From an uncultured Gammaproteobacteria bacterium (GTDB lineage: Bacteria; Pseudomonadota; Gammaproteobacteria; Pseudomonadales; Pseudohongiellaceae): a DNA stretch of 64,000 bases. This document shows, piece after piece, positions 16,645 to 26,006 of this stretch (position 1 is the first letter of the stretch; each line of letters starts with the position of its first letter). Where the stretch lies: positions 85,751-149,750 of the forward strand of contig CAJXRP010000008.1 in NCBI GenBank assembly GCA_913060495.1, given 5' to 3'. The notes beneath the pieces are model-generated. The model was given only the letters and a program-made list of their open reading frames with translations, searched no databases and had not been told where the DNA came from. The position numbers were made by a program, and so were the translations under genes.

Positions 16645-18300
16645 ATGAAGAACCTCAGTAGCGTATTCCTCATCTCAGTTTTAGTAGCTTCGCTTGCGGC
16701 GTGTCAGCCTGAAGATGACTCAGTAGATAAAATCAGTGCTGATTTAATATTAAGCAATGGCAAGATTGTTTCCGTCGATGAGGCATTTAGAATCTTTGAT
16801 ACAATCGTGGTTACCGACGGTAAAGTCGTCGAGCTAGGAGATGCTTCGCTGTTAGAGAAATACGATGCCGCTACTGTTCGAGATCTCGATGGTAAGACGC
16901 TCATGCCTGGTTTTATCGATTCCCATACGCATATAAGCGGAGATCCGAAGCGTTATATCGATTTGAGTGAAGTCACTTCAATTACAGAGATACAAGATCT
17001 AATCCGAGCCAAGGCTCTCGAGCTAGGGCAGGGCGAATGGATTACGGGCTACGGCTGGTCGGAGGATGAGCTAGCAGAAGGTCGTAAACCGCTTCGTGGT
17101 GATCTTGATGTTGCCGCCCCATTCAATCCCGTTACCCTTACGCGAGCAGGAGGCCATAGTGCAGTTGTTAGTACGTCGGCGCTTGGTTTGGCGGAGATCA
17201 ACAACAATACGCCCGATCCCGAAGGTGGGGTAATCGAACGTGACGAAAACGGTGTGGCGAATGGGATAATTCGCGAGCGACAGAACATTGTAGGCCGCCT
17301 AGTGCCAGAGTCCACCTATGACGAGTTACTTGCTAGCCTCGAGATTAATTTAGGTGATTTGCTCGCTAAGGGGATCACGAGTATTACCGACGCCTCAACA
17401 GCCCCTGATGAATATGCGATGTGGGAAGAGCTCTACGCCAAGCCGGGAGTAAATCTTCCGCGCTCAGCTGTACAGTTTCAGTGGTTCGACCTTGAAGGAA
17501 TTGAAGAGGCGAAAGCGAGGTCTGGCGAGGGCAGCGAGTTCCTTAAGATTGGCCCTATTAAGGTATTTGCCGATGGAGGTTTCACAGGCCCAGCCGCCTT
17601 CACGAAGGAACCCTATCTCAATCAGGGTGACTACCGCGGCTATTTGAATATGCCTGCCCAAGACCTAGTCGATCACATTACAGAGATTCACGATGCAGGC
17701 TGGCAGATGGGTATCCATGCGATAGGTGACGCGGCTATTGAATTGGTTGTCGATACGCTGGTAGAGGCGCTTTTGAGGAACCCACGGGAGGATCACCGAA
17801 CCTATCTGAATCATTTCTCTATGCGACCCTCAGACGAGACCATGGAGAAGATGGCAGAACATGGTATTCATATAACGCAGCAGCCGAACTTTACCTACAC
17901 CTTAGAGGGGCGCTATGTAGCGAATCTCGACGGTTGGCGGCTTGAGCACAATAATCCGCTGCGTTCGCCGATGGATCACGGGATCCATGTCGCTATCTCC
18001 AGCGATATCTTGCCTATAGGCCCGCTGGTGGGTATCTATGCCGCTGTTACCCGAAAGGGCATGAGTGGAAGAGTATTTGGAGCGGACGAGGCGATTACTA
18101 TCGAAGAAGCGATTCAGGGCTATACGATCAAGGGTGCCTATCTAGGATTTGAAGAAGACATCAAAGGTTCATTGGAGCCCGGCAAGTTGGCGGACATGAT
18201 CGTTCTTTCCGATGATATCTTGACGGTTGATTCAGAAGAGATCATGAATATCGAGATCGAACAGACCTACGTGGGTGGGGAGCTGGTCTATCAAAACTAA
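16645..18300 (+). CDS. Amidohydrolase family 3 (YtcJ-like) lipoprotein
   Basis: A 551-residue metal-dependent hydrolase. The lipobox LAAC at residues 17-20 marks it as a lipoprotein. The amidohydrolase fold shows in DLILSNGKIVSVDE, LMPGFIDSHTHISGDP (metal-binding HxH), the metal-site region GWQMGIHAIGDAAIE and ISSDILPIGPLVGIYAAVTR. It ends with GSLEPGKLADMIVLSDD and the VGGELVYQN strand typical of these enzymes. Family members hydrolyse N-acyl or cyclic amide bonds. Placement on the outer or inner membrane suggests extracytoplasmic processing of a substrate before uptake. Confidence 0.9.
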   Translation: MKNLSSVFLISVLVASLAACQPEDDSVDKISADLILSNGKIVSVDEAFRIFDTIVVTDGKVVELGDASLLEKYDAATVRDLDGKTLMPGFIDSHTHISGDPKRYIDLSEVTSITEIQDLIRAKALELGQGEWITGYGWSEDELAEGRKPLRGDLDVAAPFNPVTLTRAGGHSAVVSTSALGLAEINNNTPDPEGGVIERDENGVANGIIRERQNIVGRLVPESTYDELLASLEINLGDLLAKGITSITDASTAPDEYAMWEELYAKPGVNLPRSAVQFQWFDLEGIEEAKARSGEGSEFLKIGPIKVFADGGFTGPAAFTKEPYLNQGDYRGYLNMPAQDLVDHITEIHDAGWQMGIHAIGDAAIELVVDTLVEALLRNPREDHRTYLNHFSMRPSDETMEKMAEHGIHITQQPNFTYTLEGRYVANLDGWRLEHNNPLRSPMDHGIHVAISSDILPIGPLVGIYAAVTRKGMSGRVFGADEAITIEEAIQGYTIKGAYLGFEEDIKGSLEPGKLADMIVLSDDILTVDSEEIMNIEIEQTYVGGELVYQN

Positions 18301-18342
18301 AGCAGTGCAATAACTCATAACAATTACTATAAGGAGTATCGC

Positions 18343-19326
18343 ATGAAAGCCAGAACTCTATGTGGAACTACTCTAGCCTTGGCTTCTGTATTCATAGCGC
18401 CAATGCTCGCGGCGCAGTCAGGGGATATCCCACGCACCGAAAACGGTGTGCCAGATTTTCAAGGCACCTATACCTTCCGAACACTCACCCCGTTGAATAG
18501 GCCCCCTGAGCTTGCCGACAAGGCGACGCTGACTGAAGAGGAGGCTGAGGAATGGGCAGCATTCGAAAATCGACGGCAGAATCGTGACTTGATTATCGAT
18601 TCGGTAGGTGGCGCCGGCTACCCACCAGGGGTGATCTCCTATAACGAATTTTGGTATGAGCGTGGTGTCGAAACAATCGCCGACCGCAGAACCTCATTAG
18701 TTTACGACCCTCCGAATGGTCGCGTACCTGCTCTCAATGATATCGGAAAAGAGCGCGCCGCCGAAAGATCCGAGAAGCTCAGGTTGAGTGAAGGCCCAGA
18801 GTCGAGGACGTTGAATGATCGCTGCCTACTTAATGCGCGCACAGGCCCGCCGATGATATCTGGCTCCTATAACAATAATATGCAGCTCGTGCAGACCAAG
18901 GATCATGTCATGATTCTTAGTGAGATGATCCATCACGCGCGCATCATCCGTTTCGACGATGAGCACCATACTAAACAGCTGAAATGGGAAGGGGATTCGA
19001 TCGCTCACTGGGATGGCGATACGCTGGTTATCAATACGCAAAACTACTACTATTCAAATGGCTGGAGGAATACATCGAAGGCTATGAAGGTCGAGGAGCG
19101 CTTTACCTGGCTCGATGAGAATACGCTGGACTATGACTTCACCGTCGAAGATCCAAATACCTGGGACGTATCTTGGTCGGCTCGATTGCCGATGCGCCGC
19201 ATCGAAGATCCGATCTATGAATATGCCTGTCATGAAGGCAATCACGGCTTGGCAGGAATTTTAGCGGGTTGGAGACGTTACGAGTCGATGGGTATGAATG
19301 GGGATGGTACGCCGAAGGAAGATTAA
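18343..19326 (+). CDS. Exported PDFxGxW-type protein of unknown function (paralog 1)
   Basis: A 327-residue protein with a signal peptide ending near LAAQS. It begins IPRTENGVPDFQGTYTFRTL, resembling the opening of the 54211-55101 protein and, more loosely, the 31431-32162 protein. The shared central strand region here is IAHWDGDTLVINTQNY, then VEERFTWLDENTLDYDFTVEDP. The pattern suggests a calycin-like beta barrel, which is my inference; no catalytic residue is apparent. It lies in a run of periplasmic oxidoreductase genes, 42 bases after the amidohydrolase. GGAG precedes the ATG. This copy has no DUF6152 neighbour. Confidence 0.8.
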   Translation: MKARTLCGTTLALASVFIAPMLAAQSGDIPRTENGVPDFQGTYTFRTLTPLNRPPELADKATLTEEEAEEWAAFENRRQNRDLIIDSVGGAGYPPGVISYNEFWYERGVETIADRRTSLVYDPPNGRVPALNDIGKERAAERSEKLRLSEGPESRTLNDRCLLNARTGPPMISGSYNNNMQLVQTKDHVMILSEMIHHARIIRFDDEHHTKQLKWEGDSIAHWDGDTLVINTQNYYYSNGWRNTSKAMKVEERFTWLDENTLDYDFTVEDPNTWDVSWSARLPMRRIEDPIYEYACHEGNHGLAGILAGWRRYESMGMNGDGTPKED

Positions 19327-19418
19327 CAGAGGAACTGCCTGGTCTAGGTAGTAGTATTAGACGAAGAATGATTGAATGAATTATATTCGCGGTAATCAAC
19401 GAAACAAGGAAGCAGGGC

Positions 19419-21275
19419 ATGCAGCATAAGATGGTCAGAATTTTCACCGCAGCGAGTTTTCTCTTTCTCGCTCCTGTAATGGCATCATCTCAGGATGTCC
19501 AACACGAAGCAGAGATTGCGGACGGAGCAACGCAATATGGATTGTTCTGCGCAGAATGCCACGAAGGCGCATTGTTGGAAGCTCCGCGGCGAGCCGCGTT
19601 TGAACTTTACACTCCAAGACGAATAATAGAAGCGCTCGAATCTGGCTCTATGGCCACTTCAGGCATGGCTATACCGCGAGAACAAAAACGCAATATTGCC
19701 TACTTTCTTACCGGTGAACGTTTCGATGAAACACGAACAGAAAATGTGAGTTTCAGCTGCGAGGCGAATCTTTCCGCAACAGCATCTCTAAGCCAGTCTG
19801 TTAGTTGGAATGGATGGGGGGGAGTGAGTGGAAATACACGCCATCAGGCGAATGAAACACTTCTCAACAAGAGCAACGTTGAACAATTAAAACTCAAGTG
19901 GGCATTTGCATTTCCCGATGCAACCCGATCACGATCGCAGCCGGTAGTTACTCCCGAAGTGACTTTCATCGGCAGCCAGGAAGGAACTATCTATGCGCTA
20001 GATAATTCTAATGGCTGTCCTTGGTGGACCTTTAGCGCCGATGCAGAAGTGCGTGGAGCAATCTATGTCGATACCGATGATCAGGGCGTGCCTGAAACGC
20101 TGCTGTTTGGAGATTTTGCTGGCAGTGCTTACTCGGTAAATGCGCAGACTGGCAAATTAAATTGGAAGAAGGAAGTGCATGATCACCCACAGGCGACAAT
20201 CACCGGTTCAGTGATTGCGCATGAGGATACGCTCATTGTTCCTGTGTCTTCCCTAGAGGTCCTGCTAGCCGCTAGAGTGAATTATTCCTGCTGTTCGTTC
20301 CGTGGTGCGCTGGTGGCGTTAAGCATCAGTACTGGCGAGGAATTGTGGCGTACCTATACAACCGATGAGCCACGCCCAACTATCTTGAGCACCGCTGGCA
20401 TTCAGCAGTACGGCCCGTCAGGCGCACCTATCTGGTCTAGCCCTACAATCGATGCGAAGAGAAATTTGGTTTATGCCGGTACCGGTGAGAACTATTCTTC
20501 CCCTGCAAATGGCTATAGCGATGCCGTGTTGGCTATGGATTTAGCGAGCGGTGAAATTGTTTGGGCCGCTCAACTTACCAAGGACGATGCTTGGAATGGT
20601 GCCTGCTCAAGAGGAACGCCGAACTGTCCTGAAGAGGATGGTCCCGATTATGATATCGGGGCCTCACCGATATTGGCGGAGGATGAAAATGGCCGCGAGT
20701 TAATTTGGGTCGGTCAAAAGTCAGGCATGGTATATGCCCTCGATCCTGCAAACGGCGGTGAATTGGTCTGGGAGCAACGCGCTGGAAGTGGCGGCACTAT
20801 GGGTGGCATTCACTATGGCATGAGCACGAATGGCGAGAAGCTATTTGTTGGTGTTTCAGATTTACCGACAAACAATCCTTACAATGTCGGTGAGGCGCAT
20901 CCGGGAATCCATGCCTTGCAGCCTAGCACTGGCGAAGTACTCTGGCGTAACGACCTGCCGGACAAGTGCGAACAGAGTCGATTTCTCTGCTGGCCAGGAA
21001 TCTCAGCCGCTGTTACAAGTACCAGCGATCTAGTATTCGCTGGGGGGCTTGATGGCATCTTACGTGCCTTCGACGTCGACGACGGCAGCATACTTTGGGA
21101 AACAAATACGCGGCAAAGTTTCGGTACTCGTAATGGTATCGAAGCTACGGGAGGTTCCATCGAATCAGATGGACCGGTAATTATGAATGGTCAGGTTTTC
21201 ATCACCTCTGGTTATGAAAAATGGGCCGAAGCGCCGGGCAACGTCTTATTGGTTTATTCGCTTGGTGGAAACTAA
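19419..21275 (+). CDS. PQQ beta-propeller protein with N-terminal cytochrome c domain
   Basis: A 618-residue exported protein. After the signal peptide there is a cytochrome c domain with the heme motif CAECH (about residues 46-50) and a possible Met ligand in MATSGMAIP. The rest is a quinoprotein propeller: WNGWGGVSGNTRHQ opening, then blades such as YALDNSNGCPWWTF, AQTGKLNWKKE, ALSISTGEELWRTYT and DVDDGSILWETN. SCCSFRG may hold a vicinal Cys disulfide as in quinoprotein alcohol dehydrogenases. Heme before propeller is the arrangement seen in polyvinyl-alcohol-dehydrogenase-like proteins. It should oxidise an alcohol and pass electrons to its own heme. Confidence 0.88.
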   Translation: MQHKMVRIFTAASFLFLAPVMASSQDVQHEAEIADGATQYGLFCAECHEGALLEAPRRAAFELYTPRRIIEALESGSMATSGMAIPREQKRNIAYFLTGERFDETRTENVSFSCEANLSATASLSQSVSWNGWGGVSGNTRHQANETLLNKSNVEQLKLKWAFAFPDATRSRSQPVVTPEVTFIGSQEGTIYALDNSNGCPWWTFSADAEVRGAIYVDTDDQGVPETLLFGDFAGSAYSVNAQTGKLNWKKEVHDHPQATITGSVIAHEDTLIVPVSSLEVLLAARVNYSCCSFRGALVALSISTGEELWRTYTTDEPRPTILSTAGIQQYGPSGAPIWSSPTIDAKRNLVYAGTGENYSSPANGYSDAVLAMDLASGEIVWAAQLTKDDAWNGACSRGTPNCPEEDGPDYDIGASPILAEDENGRELIWVGQKSGMVYALDPANGGELVWEQRAGSGGTMGGIHYGMSTNGEKLFVGVSDLPTNNPYNVGEAHPGIHALQPSTGEVLWRNDLPDKCEQSRFLCWPGISAAVTSTSDLVFAGGLDGILRAFDVDDGSILWETNTRQSFGTRNGIEATGGSIESDGPVIMNGQVFITSGYEKWAEAPGNVLLVYSLGGN

Positions 21276-21345
21276 GTTAACGAGTTAAACCTGACTCGTA
21301 ACTAGTAGATCAACCCCTAATTTATAATTTTTTGAGTAGCCTTAT

Positions 21346-22455
21346 ATGAACAAGATTTTTCCAAACCGAAACAATGTTAACGGCAGATCTATCTTATCGA
21401 GCGTGCTTTTTTCAACAGCGATCAGTCTTTTCGTTTCGACACAGGCCTTTTCCTACGAGATAGATGTAGATGCGACAATCTCTGATTCCACTGCCAGCTT
21501 AATGGGCGTCAATCACATCGGCTTATCGGTGCGAGATTTGGATGCGTCTCTAGCATTCTATCAGGAGGCCTCGGGCTTCAAGTTGATTAGCAGAGAAGTG
21601 GTGCGTAGCAATAGTGCCGCTGACAAGTTGTTCGGACGTGAGGGCATAGAGTATGAGGTAGCAGTGCTCGAAGCGCCTAACATGCTCTTCGAGCTCACAG
21701 AATTTAGTCATAACCGCGACATTCCCATCAGCAAGATGCCTGTAGAAGGTCCGGGTATGACCCATACCTGTTTTCAGTCGCCATCACACCTATCGGGATA
21801 CGACAAATTCAAGCGTGCAGGCGCCGAGATGCTCAGTCGTGGAGATGGCCCTGTCGATTTGCTGGGGCAGGGCGTGACCTATGCCTATGCCTACGATCCG
21901 GAAGGCAACATGATTGAGCTTGAGCAACTGGATTTCGATCGTTTAGGGGGAGACCGACGTAGTCCTGAATGGATAGAACAGGGGCTAGATCTGTGGATGA
22001 CACAAGTTGCGCTGGTAACCCATGACATCGAGCGATTGACCGACTTCTACTCAAAAATAATGGGCTTCAATCCATATCGAACTGCTGATATCGCGGGTCG
22101 CCCGACTTTCGATGACGCCACCGATATCGATGATGTCGAGCTAAAAGTCATGTTCTTCAGAATGGCTGAGCGCTCGAAGAGTATGGAATTCTGGCAATAT
22201 GATAACCCGCAAACGGGCCAGTTTAATGGCAATCGAGAGTCTTCTGCGCTTGGTTATACCTACTCAATTGAAGTGGGTGACATTCAGGCAGAGTATGCGC
22301 GCATGTCGGATCTTGGCGTGGAATTTGTAAGTGAGCCGGTTTTATTAGGCAACTTTTGGCAGGTATATGCGAATGATATCGATGGAAATGCATTCGCACT
22401 CCGTCAGGCCGTAGATCCAAATTCTCCCTACTCGGTGCCCCAACTGGAACTGTAG
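21346..22455 (+). CDS. Exported protein with two VOC (glyoxalase/dioxygenase) domains
   Basis: A 369-residue protein with a signal peptide (cleavage near QAFSYE). Two vicinal-oxygen-chelate repeats follow: GVNHIGLSVRDLDASLAFYQEASGF through MIELEQ (about residues 54-195) and TQVALVTHDIERLTDFYSKIMGF through DGNAFALRQAV (about 220-360). Metal ligands are plausible in NHIGL and in the Glu of IELEQ for domain 1; domain 2 has less obvious ligands. VOC enzymes include lyases, isomerases and ring-cleaving dioxygenases. Export to the periplasm is uncommon and leaves the substrate open. Confidence 0.87.
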   Translation: MNKIFPNRNNVNGRSILSSVLFSTAISLFVSTQAFSYEIDVDATISDSTASLMGVNHIGLSVRDLDASLAFYQEASGFKLISREVVRSNSAADKLFGREGIEYEVAVLEAPNMLFELTEFSHNRDIPISKMPVEGPGMTHTCFQSPSHLSGYDKFKRAGAEMLSRGDGPVDLLGQGVTYAYAYDPEGNMIELEQLDFDRLGGDRRSPEWIEQGLDLWMTQVALVTHDIERLTDFYSKIMGFNPYRTADIAGRPTFDDATDIDDVELKVMFFRMAERSKSMEFWQYDNPQTGQFNGNRESSALGYTYSIEVGDIQAEYARMSDLGVEFVSEPVLLGNFWQVYANDIDGNAFALRQAVDPNSPYSVPQLEL

Positions 22456-22464
22456 CTAAAGATG

Positions 22465-22492
22465 AGCGGTGCTTTAAATATCGAGCACCGCT
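22465..22492. terminator. Bidirectional terminator between convergent genes
   Basis: AGCGGTGCT (22465-22473) pairs with AGCACCGCT (22484-22492) around a 10-nt AT-rich loop. It separates the convergent VOC and symporter genes and overlaps the end of the symporter gene. Confidence 0.65.
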
Positions 22493-23970
22493 TCCATGTC
22501 TGCAGCGAGTTCTGGTTTCTTCGTCACTAGCGACACACCGATAAACAATGTCAGCGAAACTATAAAGGCGATGAGTCCGCCGAGTATGCCGTAAGGCAAT
22601 ACAATGCCGGCCAGCTGTATGATGAAGTTTATCAACAAGGCGGAAACAATTGCTGCAACGGCGCCCATCGCTGTCGCCCCCTTCCAGTTTAATCCGATAG
22701 CCAGCACTGGGAATATCGATGCGGCAAATGTCGCCCATCCGAATGCTCCGAGTATCGCTACTAATGTGGCGTCCTGAAAGTGTGAATACAGAGCGAAGCT
22801 TGCAGCCACGATCGCCAAGATTACGGTAACCACGCGGGCCCAGAACAGCTCATTTTCTATGGCGCGTCCTCGAATAGCTTTGGGTATGTCGTGAATGATT
22901 GCGGCGGTACCTATGTTAAGGAAGGCATCAGACGTCGACATGATTGCAGCAAACAAGCCGGCGAAGACAATGCCTGCGAGAAGTGGGTTGGTAAATATCG
23001 AGAGAAAGAGAGATGCAGCATCATCGGGAAGAGCCAGCGGTTCTATAACGCCATCGATAACTGCTGCACGCATGATCACGCCAATGGAAACCCAGAGTAG
23101 GGCCGCCATGACGTAACCGAACAACGACATCGGGAGGATGGTTCTGTTGTCGGCTATGCTTCTGTTCATCATCATCTTCGTTACGAGATGGGGTTGTCCT
23201 GCTAGCCCTAATCCGAAGACGAAGAACCAGCCCAGTGAGGCCATGATACCGGCGGCGCCGAAGGGCATCATTGCCTCGCCGTCGTCTGCAAGAATTATTG
23301 AGGTCGCTTCCTGCATGCCGCCATCGAAGACAGACATCGCGGTCAGTAGAATTAGAACTCCGGCAACCATCATGATTCCGCCTTGCACTACATCCGTGTA
23401 GACCGAGGCAATGATTCCTCCGGTGACGCAGTAGAAGATTAAGACGGCAGATGAAATAACAACGCAGGTGACGAGTCCTATGTCAGCGAACATGGCAGTG
23501 CCAGAGAGAATCGCCTGCATTACTACAGCCATGGCTAGAATCTGTGTTGCTAGATAGCCCATTACCCCGAGAACGATTGTAACGGCAATTAGAAATCGAA
23601 CCGCTTCACTGTTGTATCTTGCGGCAAGGACATCGGGAAGAGATATGCAATTGCGAACGTCGGCGATCATGCGGATTCGTTTTGCGACAAGGAAAAACCC
23701 TAGCGCATAGCCAGTGGATGAGATTACGATCATCCAGAAGGAACTCACACCAATCGAATAGACTAGCCCTGGGCCACCTACAAATCCAAAGCCGCTCAGT
23801 GTGGAAGAAAATAGTGCGAGTGAGACGACGATCGGTCCGAGGCCACGTCCGGCGATAAAGAAGTCGCTGGAGTTCTTTGTGAGCCGCATGGCCCAAAGGC
23901 CAGTCACGACGCAAAAAACCATATAGATGATTACTGCGCCGATGATTATTTCCTGTCTATAAGCTTCCAT
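22474..23970 (-). CDS. Sodium:solute symporter family protein
   Basis: A 498-residue transporter with about thirteen hydrophobic segments. The family signature is clear: SSDFFIAGRGLGPIVVSLALFSSTLSGFGFVGGPG at the N-terminus (core helix 1 unwound region) and FAGLFAAIMSTSDAFLNIGTAAIIHDI in helix 8, including the STSD sodium-site residues. It imports an organic solute with Na+. It follows, by four bases, a gene for a small membrane protein, so the two are probably a unit. The position next to catabolic genes suggests uptake of a compound processed by them, which is not proven by sequence. Confidence 0.92.
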   Translation of the reverse strand: MEAYRQEIIIGAVIIYMVFCVVTGLWAMRLTKNSSDFFIAGRGLGPIVVSLALFSSTLSGFGFVGGPGLVYSIGVSSFWMIVISSTGYALGFFLVAKRIRMIADVRNCISLPDVLAARYNSEAVRFLIAVTIVLGVMGYLATQILAMAVVMQAILSGTAMFADIGLVTCVVISSAVLIFYCVTGGIIASVYTDVVQGGIMMVAGVLILLTAMSVFDGGMQEATSIILADDGEAMMPFGAAGIMASLGWFFVFGLGLAGQPHLVTKMMMNRSIADNRTILPMSLFGYVMAALLWVSIGVIMRAAVIDGVIEPLALPDDAASLFLSIFTNPLLAGIVFAGLFAAIMSTSDAFLNIGTAAIIHDIPKAIRGRAIENELFWARVVTVILAIVAASFALYSHFQDATLVAILGAFGWATFAASIFPVLAIGLNWKGATAMGAVAAIVSALLINFIIQLAGIVLPYGILGGLIAFIVSLTLFIGVSLVTKKPELAADMEAVLDI

Positions 23971-23974
23971 TCGA

Positions 23975-24508
23975 CTACTGCTCCGTTTCTTTCGCGATTT
24001 TTTCTAGCAGCGCTTCGTATTTCATTTCGTCTTCATCGGTGAAGATGAACTTCCGAAAGCCTACGCTATACAAGATAATCAACGGAATCGCTCCCAGCCA
24101 GGTGCCGTATACCTGCCAGGCAGTCGCCACAGGAAACCCCATGAAATAGCTAGTGACTCCGGTTTCCAGAAAGGCCTGATGACCAGAGTACATCTGCCAC
24201 CAGACGAAGAGGCTGAAGAGGAGTGTGCCGCCCATATAGGCCCACAATTGTGGGCTGCGTCGCTCTTCTGCTACGCCCAGTGCTGAGAGGCACACAATGA
24301 GTAAAAGCAGCAATGCCTGAAAGGCGAAGGCCAAGCCACCTATGTGTTCTAGTCGCGCGGCACCATCGCCGCCCACCCGCATGCCATTGAACTGAGCATG
24401 GGCAAGACCTGCGCCATTTGGGACTGATTCAGCAAGGCAGATAGCAATTAGAATGCCTGCCATCAATAGTACGGTAGCGAAAATCACGTATATCAATTTA
24501 CTGTGCAT
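23975..24508 (-). CDS. Small four-helix membrane protein, likely partner of the symporter
   Basis: I chose ATG 24506-24508 because AGAGAGG lies just upstream; an ATG at 24541 would add eleven charged residues. The 177-residue product has four hydrophobic segments and a charged C-terminal tail (DEDEMKYEALLEKIAKETEQ). Conserved-looking HI-G and GHQAF segments lie in loops. No family is recognised with certainty. Some sodium:solute symporters are encoded with a small membrane subunit (for example DUF4212 proteins); this is larger and does not obviously belong there. Four-base spacing supports co-function. Confidence 0.75.
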   Translation of the reverse strand: MHSKLIYVIFATVLLMAGILIAICLAESVPNGAGLAHAQFNGMRVGGDGAARLEHIGGLAFAFQALLLLLIVCLSALGVAEERRSPQLWAYMGGTLLFSLFVWWQMYSGHQAFLETGVTSYFMGFPVATAWQVYGTWLGAIPLIILYSVGFRKFIFTDEDEMKYEALLEKIAKETEQ

Positions 24509-24836
24509 GGAAGCCTCTCTTTTTGTTGTGAGCACGAGCATAAACAGCGAATAGACGGGAGTCTAGGGATTCCGACCTGTATTGCTAACGCTAGGCCGTA
24601 GCTCACGATAAGCCGTCTTGACAACGTCCTCGTGAGAGTCCATGTTCTCAGGTTCGCCGGATTTATAATTACTATAAAATGGAGTGTTTAGCCGGTCGCC
24701 GCTCTGTATTCAGTTCTGAGGCTGTCCTCAGGAACATCAGGGCTCGCCTGCAAGCGGAACGATAAGAAAGACTTCGTACGAAGTAAATTCGAGTGTTAAT
24801 CAAGAGAGTTAATTAAGTAGTACTAAGAGGTGAATA
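24509..24836. other. Long intergenic leader region with palindrome and hairpin
   Basis: This 328-base stretch holds no gene. It contains TATAAT 24664-24669 and TATAAA 24673-24678 as -10 candidates without a good -35, and a TTGACA at 24618 that is too far away to pair with them. A hairpin pairs TGAGG 24717-24721 with CCTCA 24726-24730, extended by GTTC/GAAC. ACTTCGTACGAAGT at 24771-24784 is a perfect 14-bp palindrome. If transcription starts near 24680, the NHL gene has a leader of about 160 nt, where these elements could regulate it. Confidence 0.5.
24771..24784. promoter_or_regulatory. Perfect 14-bp palindrome, candidate operator
   Basis: ACTTCGTACGAAGT is identical to its own reverse complement and lies 52 bases before the start of the NHL propeller gene. 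Size and symmetry fit a site for a dimeric regulator. No second copy was noticed. Confidence 0.4.
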
Positions 24837-26006
24837 ATGAACAAGACTAATAAAACTGCAAGTGGAGGAGCGCGTCTGCTTCTTACCGCTGGTGTTGCCA
24901 GTATCGCGTTGTCATTGCTTTCGACTGCAGCTGTAGCACAGCCAGCACGTCCGGGCGCTATCCAACCGGCTGCGCATGCTGATCAGGAGCCAATCAACCA
25001 TCTACCTAATCCTTACGAAACGCAGCGCAATTTTGGCACACTGCCCGATGGCCGTAGCTGGGGTTCAGTGAGTGCGGTAAACATTGATATCGATGGTATC
25101 CACGTTTGGGCTGGCGATCGTTGCGGTTCAAATTCTTGCGCAACATCTAATGTTGATCCAATCGTAAAATTGGATCCAGATGGCAATGTAGTGCAGAGTT
25201 TCGGTGCTGGACAAATAATCTGGCCACACGGCATGGACGTCGATAGCGAAGGCAATGTTTGGGTCGTTGATGCACGCGCAGCAAACGCTAACGAATTGGC
25301 TGAAAATCCAGCGGCGGCAGGCAAGGGCCATACGGTCATGAAGTTTAGCCCAACTGGTGAATTGCTAATGACTTTAGGTACAGGGGGTGAGGCTGGTGAT
25401 CCGCCGACTCATTTCGATGCGCCAAACGATGTTCTTGTTGCGCCCAATGGCAACATTTACGTAGGCGATACCCACGGTGCACAGTTTCAGAATGAGGCAG
25501 GCCCAACGGCGAAGAGCCGCATGTCTATCTTTGCTCCAGACGGTTCTTTCATTAAGAGCTTCGGTGAATTTGGCTTTGAGGACGGACAGTTTCGTTCACC
25601 TCACTCGCTAGGTATGGATTCGCAAGGCAGATTGTTTGTAGCTGACCGTGGTAACAGTCGTATTCAGATTTTCACTCAAGATGGTGATCACCTAGATACT
25701 TGGTATCAGTTTAGCCGCATCAGTGGTCTGTTCATCGATCCGAATACTGACATGTTGTACGCAATTGATTCCGAGTCAGATGAAAACTACAACCCAGGTT
25801 GGCAGAAAGGTCTGCGTGTAGGCAGCGCTCGCACAGGTGAAGTTCTGTACTACATCAAGGCACACGATTCCGAGCGCGGCTCTGGCATGGGTGGTTTAGG
25901 TTCTATGGGAGAGGGTGTTACGGTTGACCGCAATGGCGTTGTCTACGCTGGCGAAGTTGGACCGATCCAAGGTATGACTAAGTTCATCCCACGCTTGATT
26001 CCATAG
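24837..26006 (+). CDS. Exported NHL-repeat six-bladed beta-propeller (paralog A)
   Basis: A 389-residue exported protein; signal peptide cleaves near AVAQP. The body has NHL/SMP-type blades: VKLDPDGNVVQSFGAGQ, HGMDVDSEGNVWVVDA, MKFSPTGELLMTLGTGG, NDVLVAPNGNIYVGDTHG and LGMDSQGRLFVADRGNSRIQIF. The order of blades resembles peptidyl-alpha-hydroxyglycine amidating-lyase-like propellers, but an enzymatic role cannot be asserted. It is related to the protein at 43512-44438. A GAGGTG ribosome site, long leader, strong terminator and favourable codons suggest high expression. Confidence 0.88.
   Translation: MNKTNKTASGGARLLLTAGVASIALSLLSTAAVAQPARPGAIQPAAHADQEPINHLPNPYETQRNFGTLPDGRSWGSVSAVNIDIDGIHVWAGDRCGSNSCATSNVDPIVKLDPDGNVVQSFGAGQIIWPHGMDVDSEGNVWVVDARAANANELAENPAAAGKGHTVMKFSPTGELLMTLGTGGEAGDPPTHFDAPNDVLVAPNGNIYVGDTHGAQFQNEAGPTAKSRMSIFAPDGSFIKSFGEFGFEDGQFRSPHSLGMDSQGRLFVADRGNSRIQIFTQDGDHLDTWYQFSRISGLFIDPNTDMLYAIDSESDENYNPGWQKGLRVGSARTGEVLYYIKAHDSERGSGMGGLGSMGEGVTVDRNGVVYAGEVGPIQGMTKFIPRLIP

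Noticed and set aside
22223..22738. Minus-strand 171-residue open frame
   Set aside because: It lies antisense to the end of the VOC gene and out of frame with the symporter gene. Composition is Arg/His/Cys-rich without motif, typical of a shadow frame.
24618..24646. Promoter with TTGACA at 24618 and -10 near 24641
   Set aside because: At 17-18 bases spacing the -10 would be CATGTT or ATGTTC, too far from TATAAT; the downstream TATAAT is too distant to pair with it.
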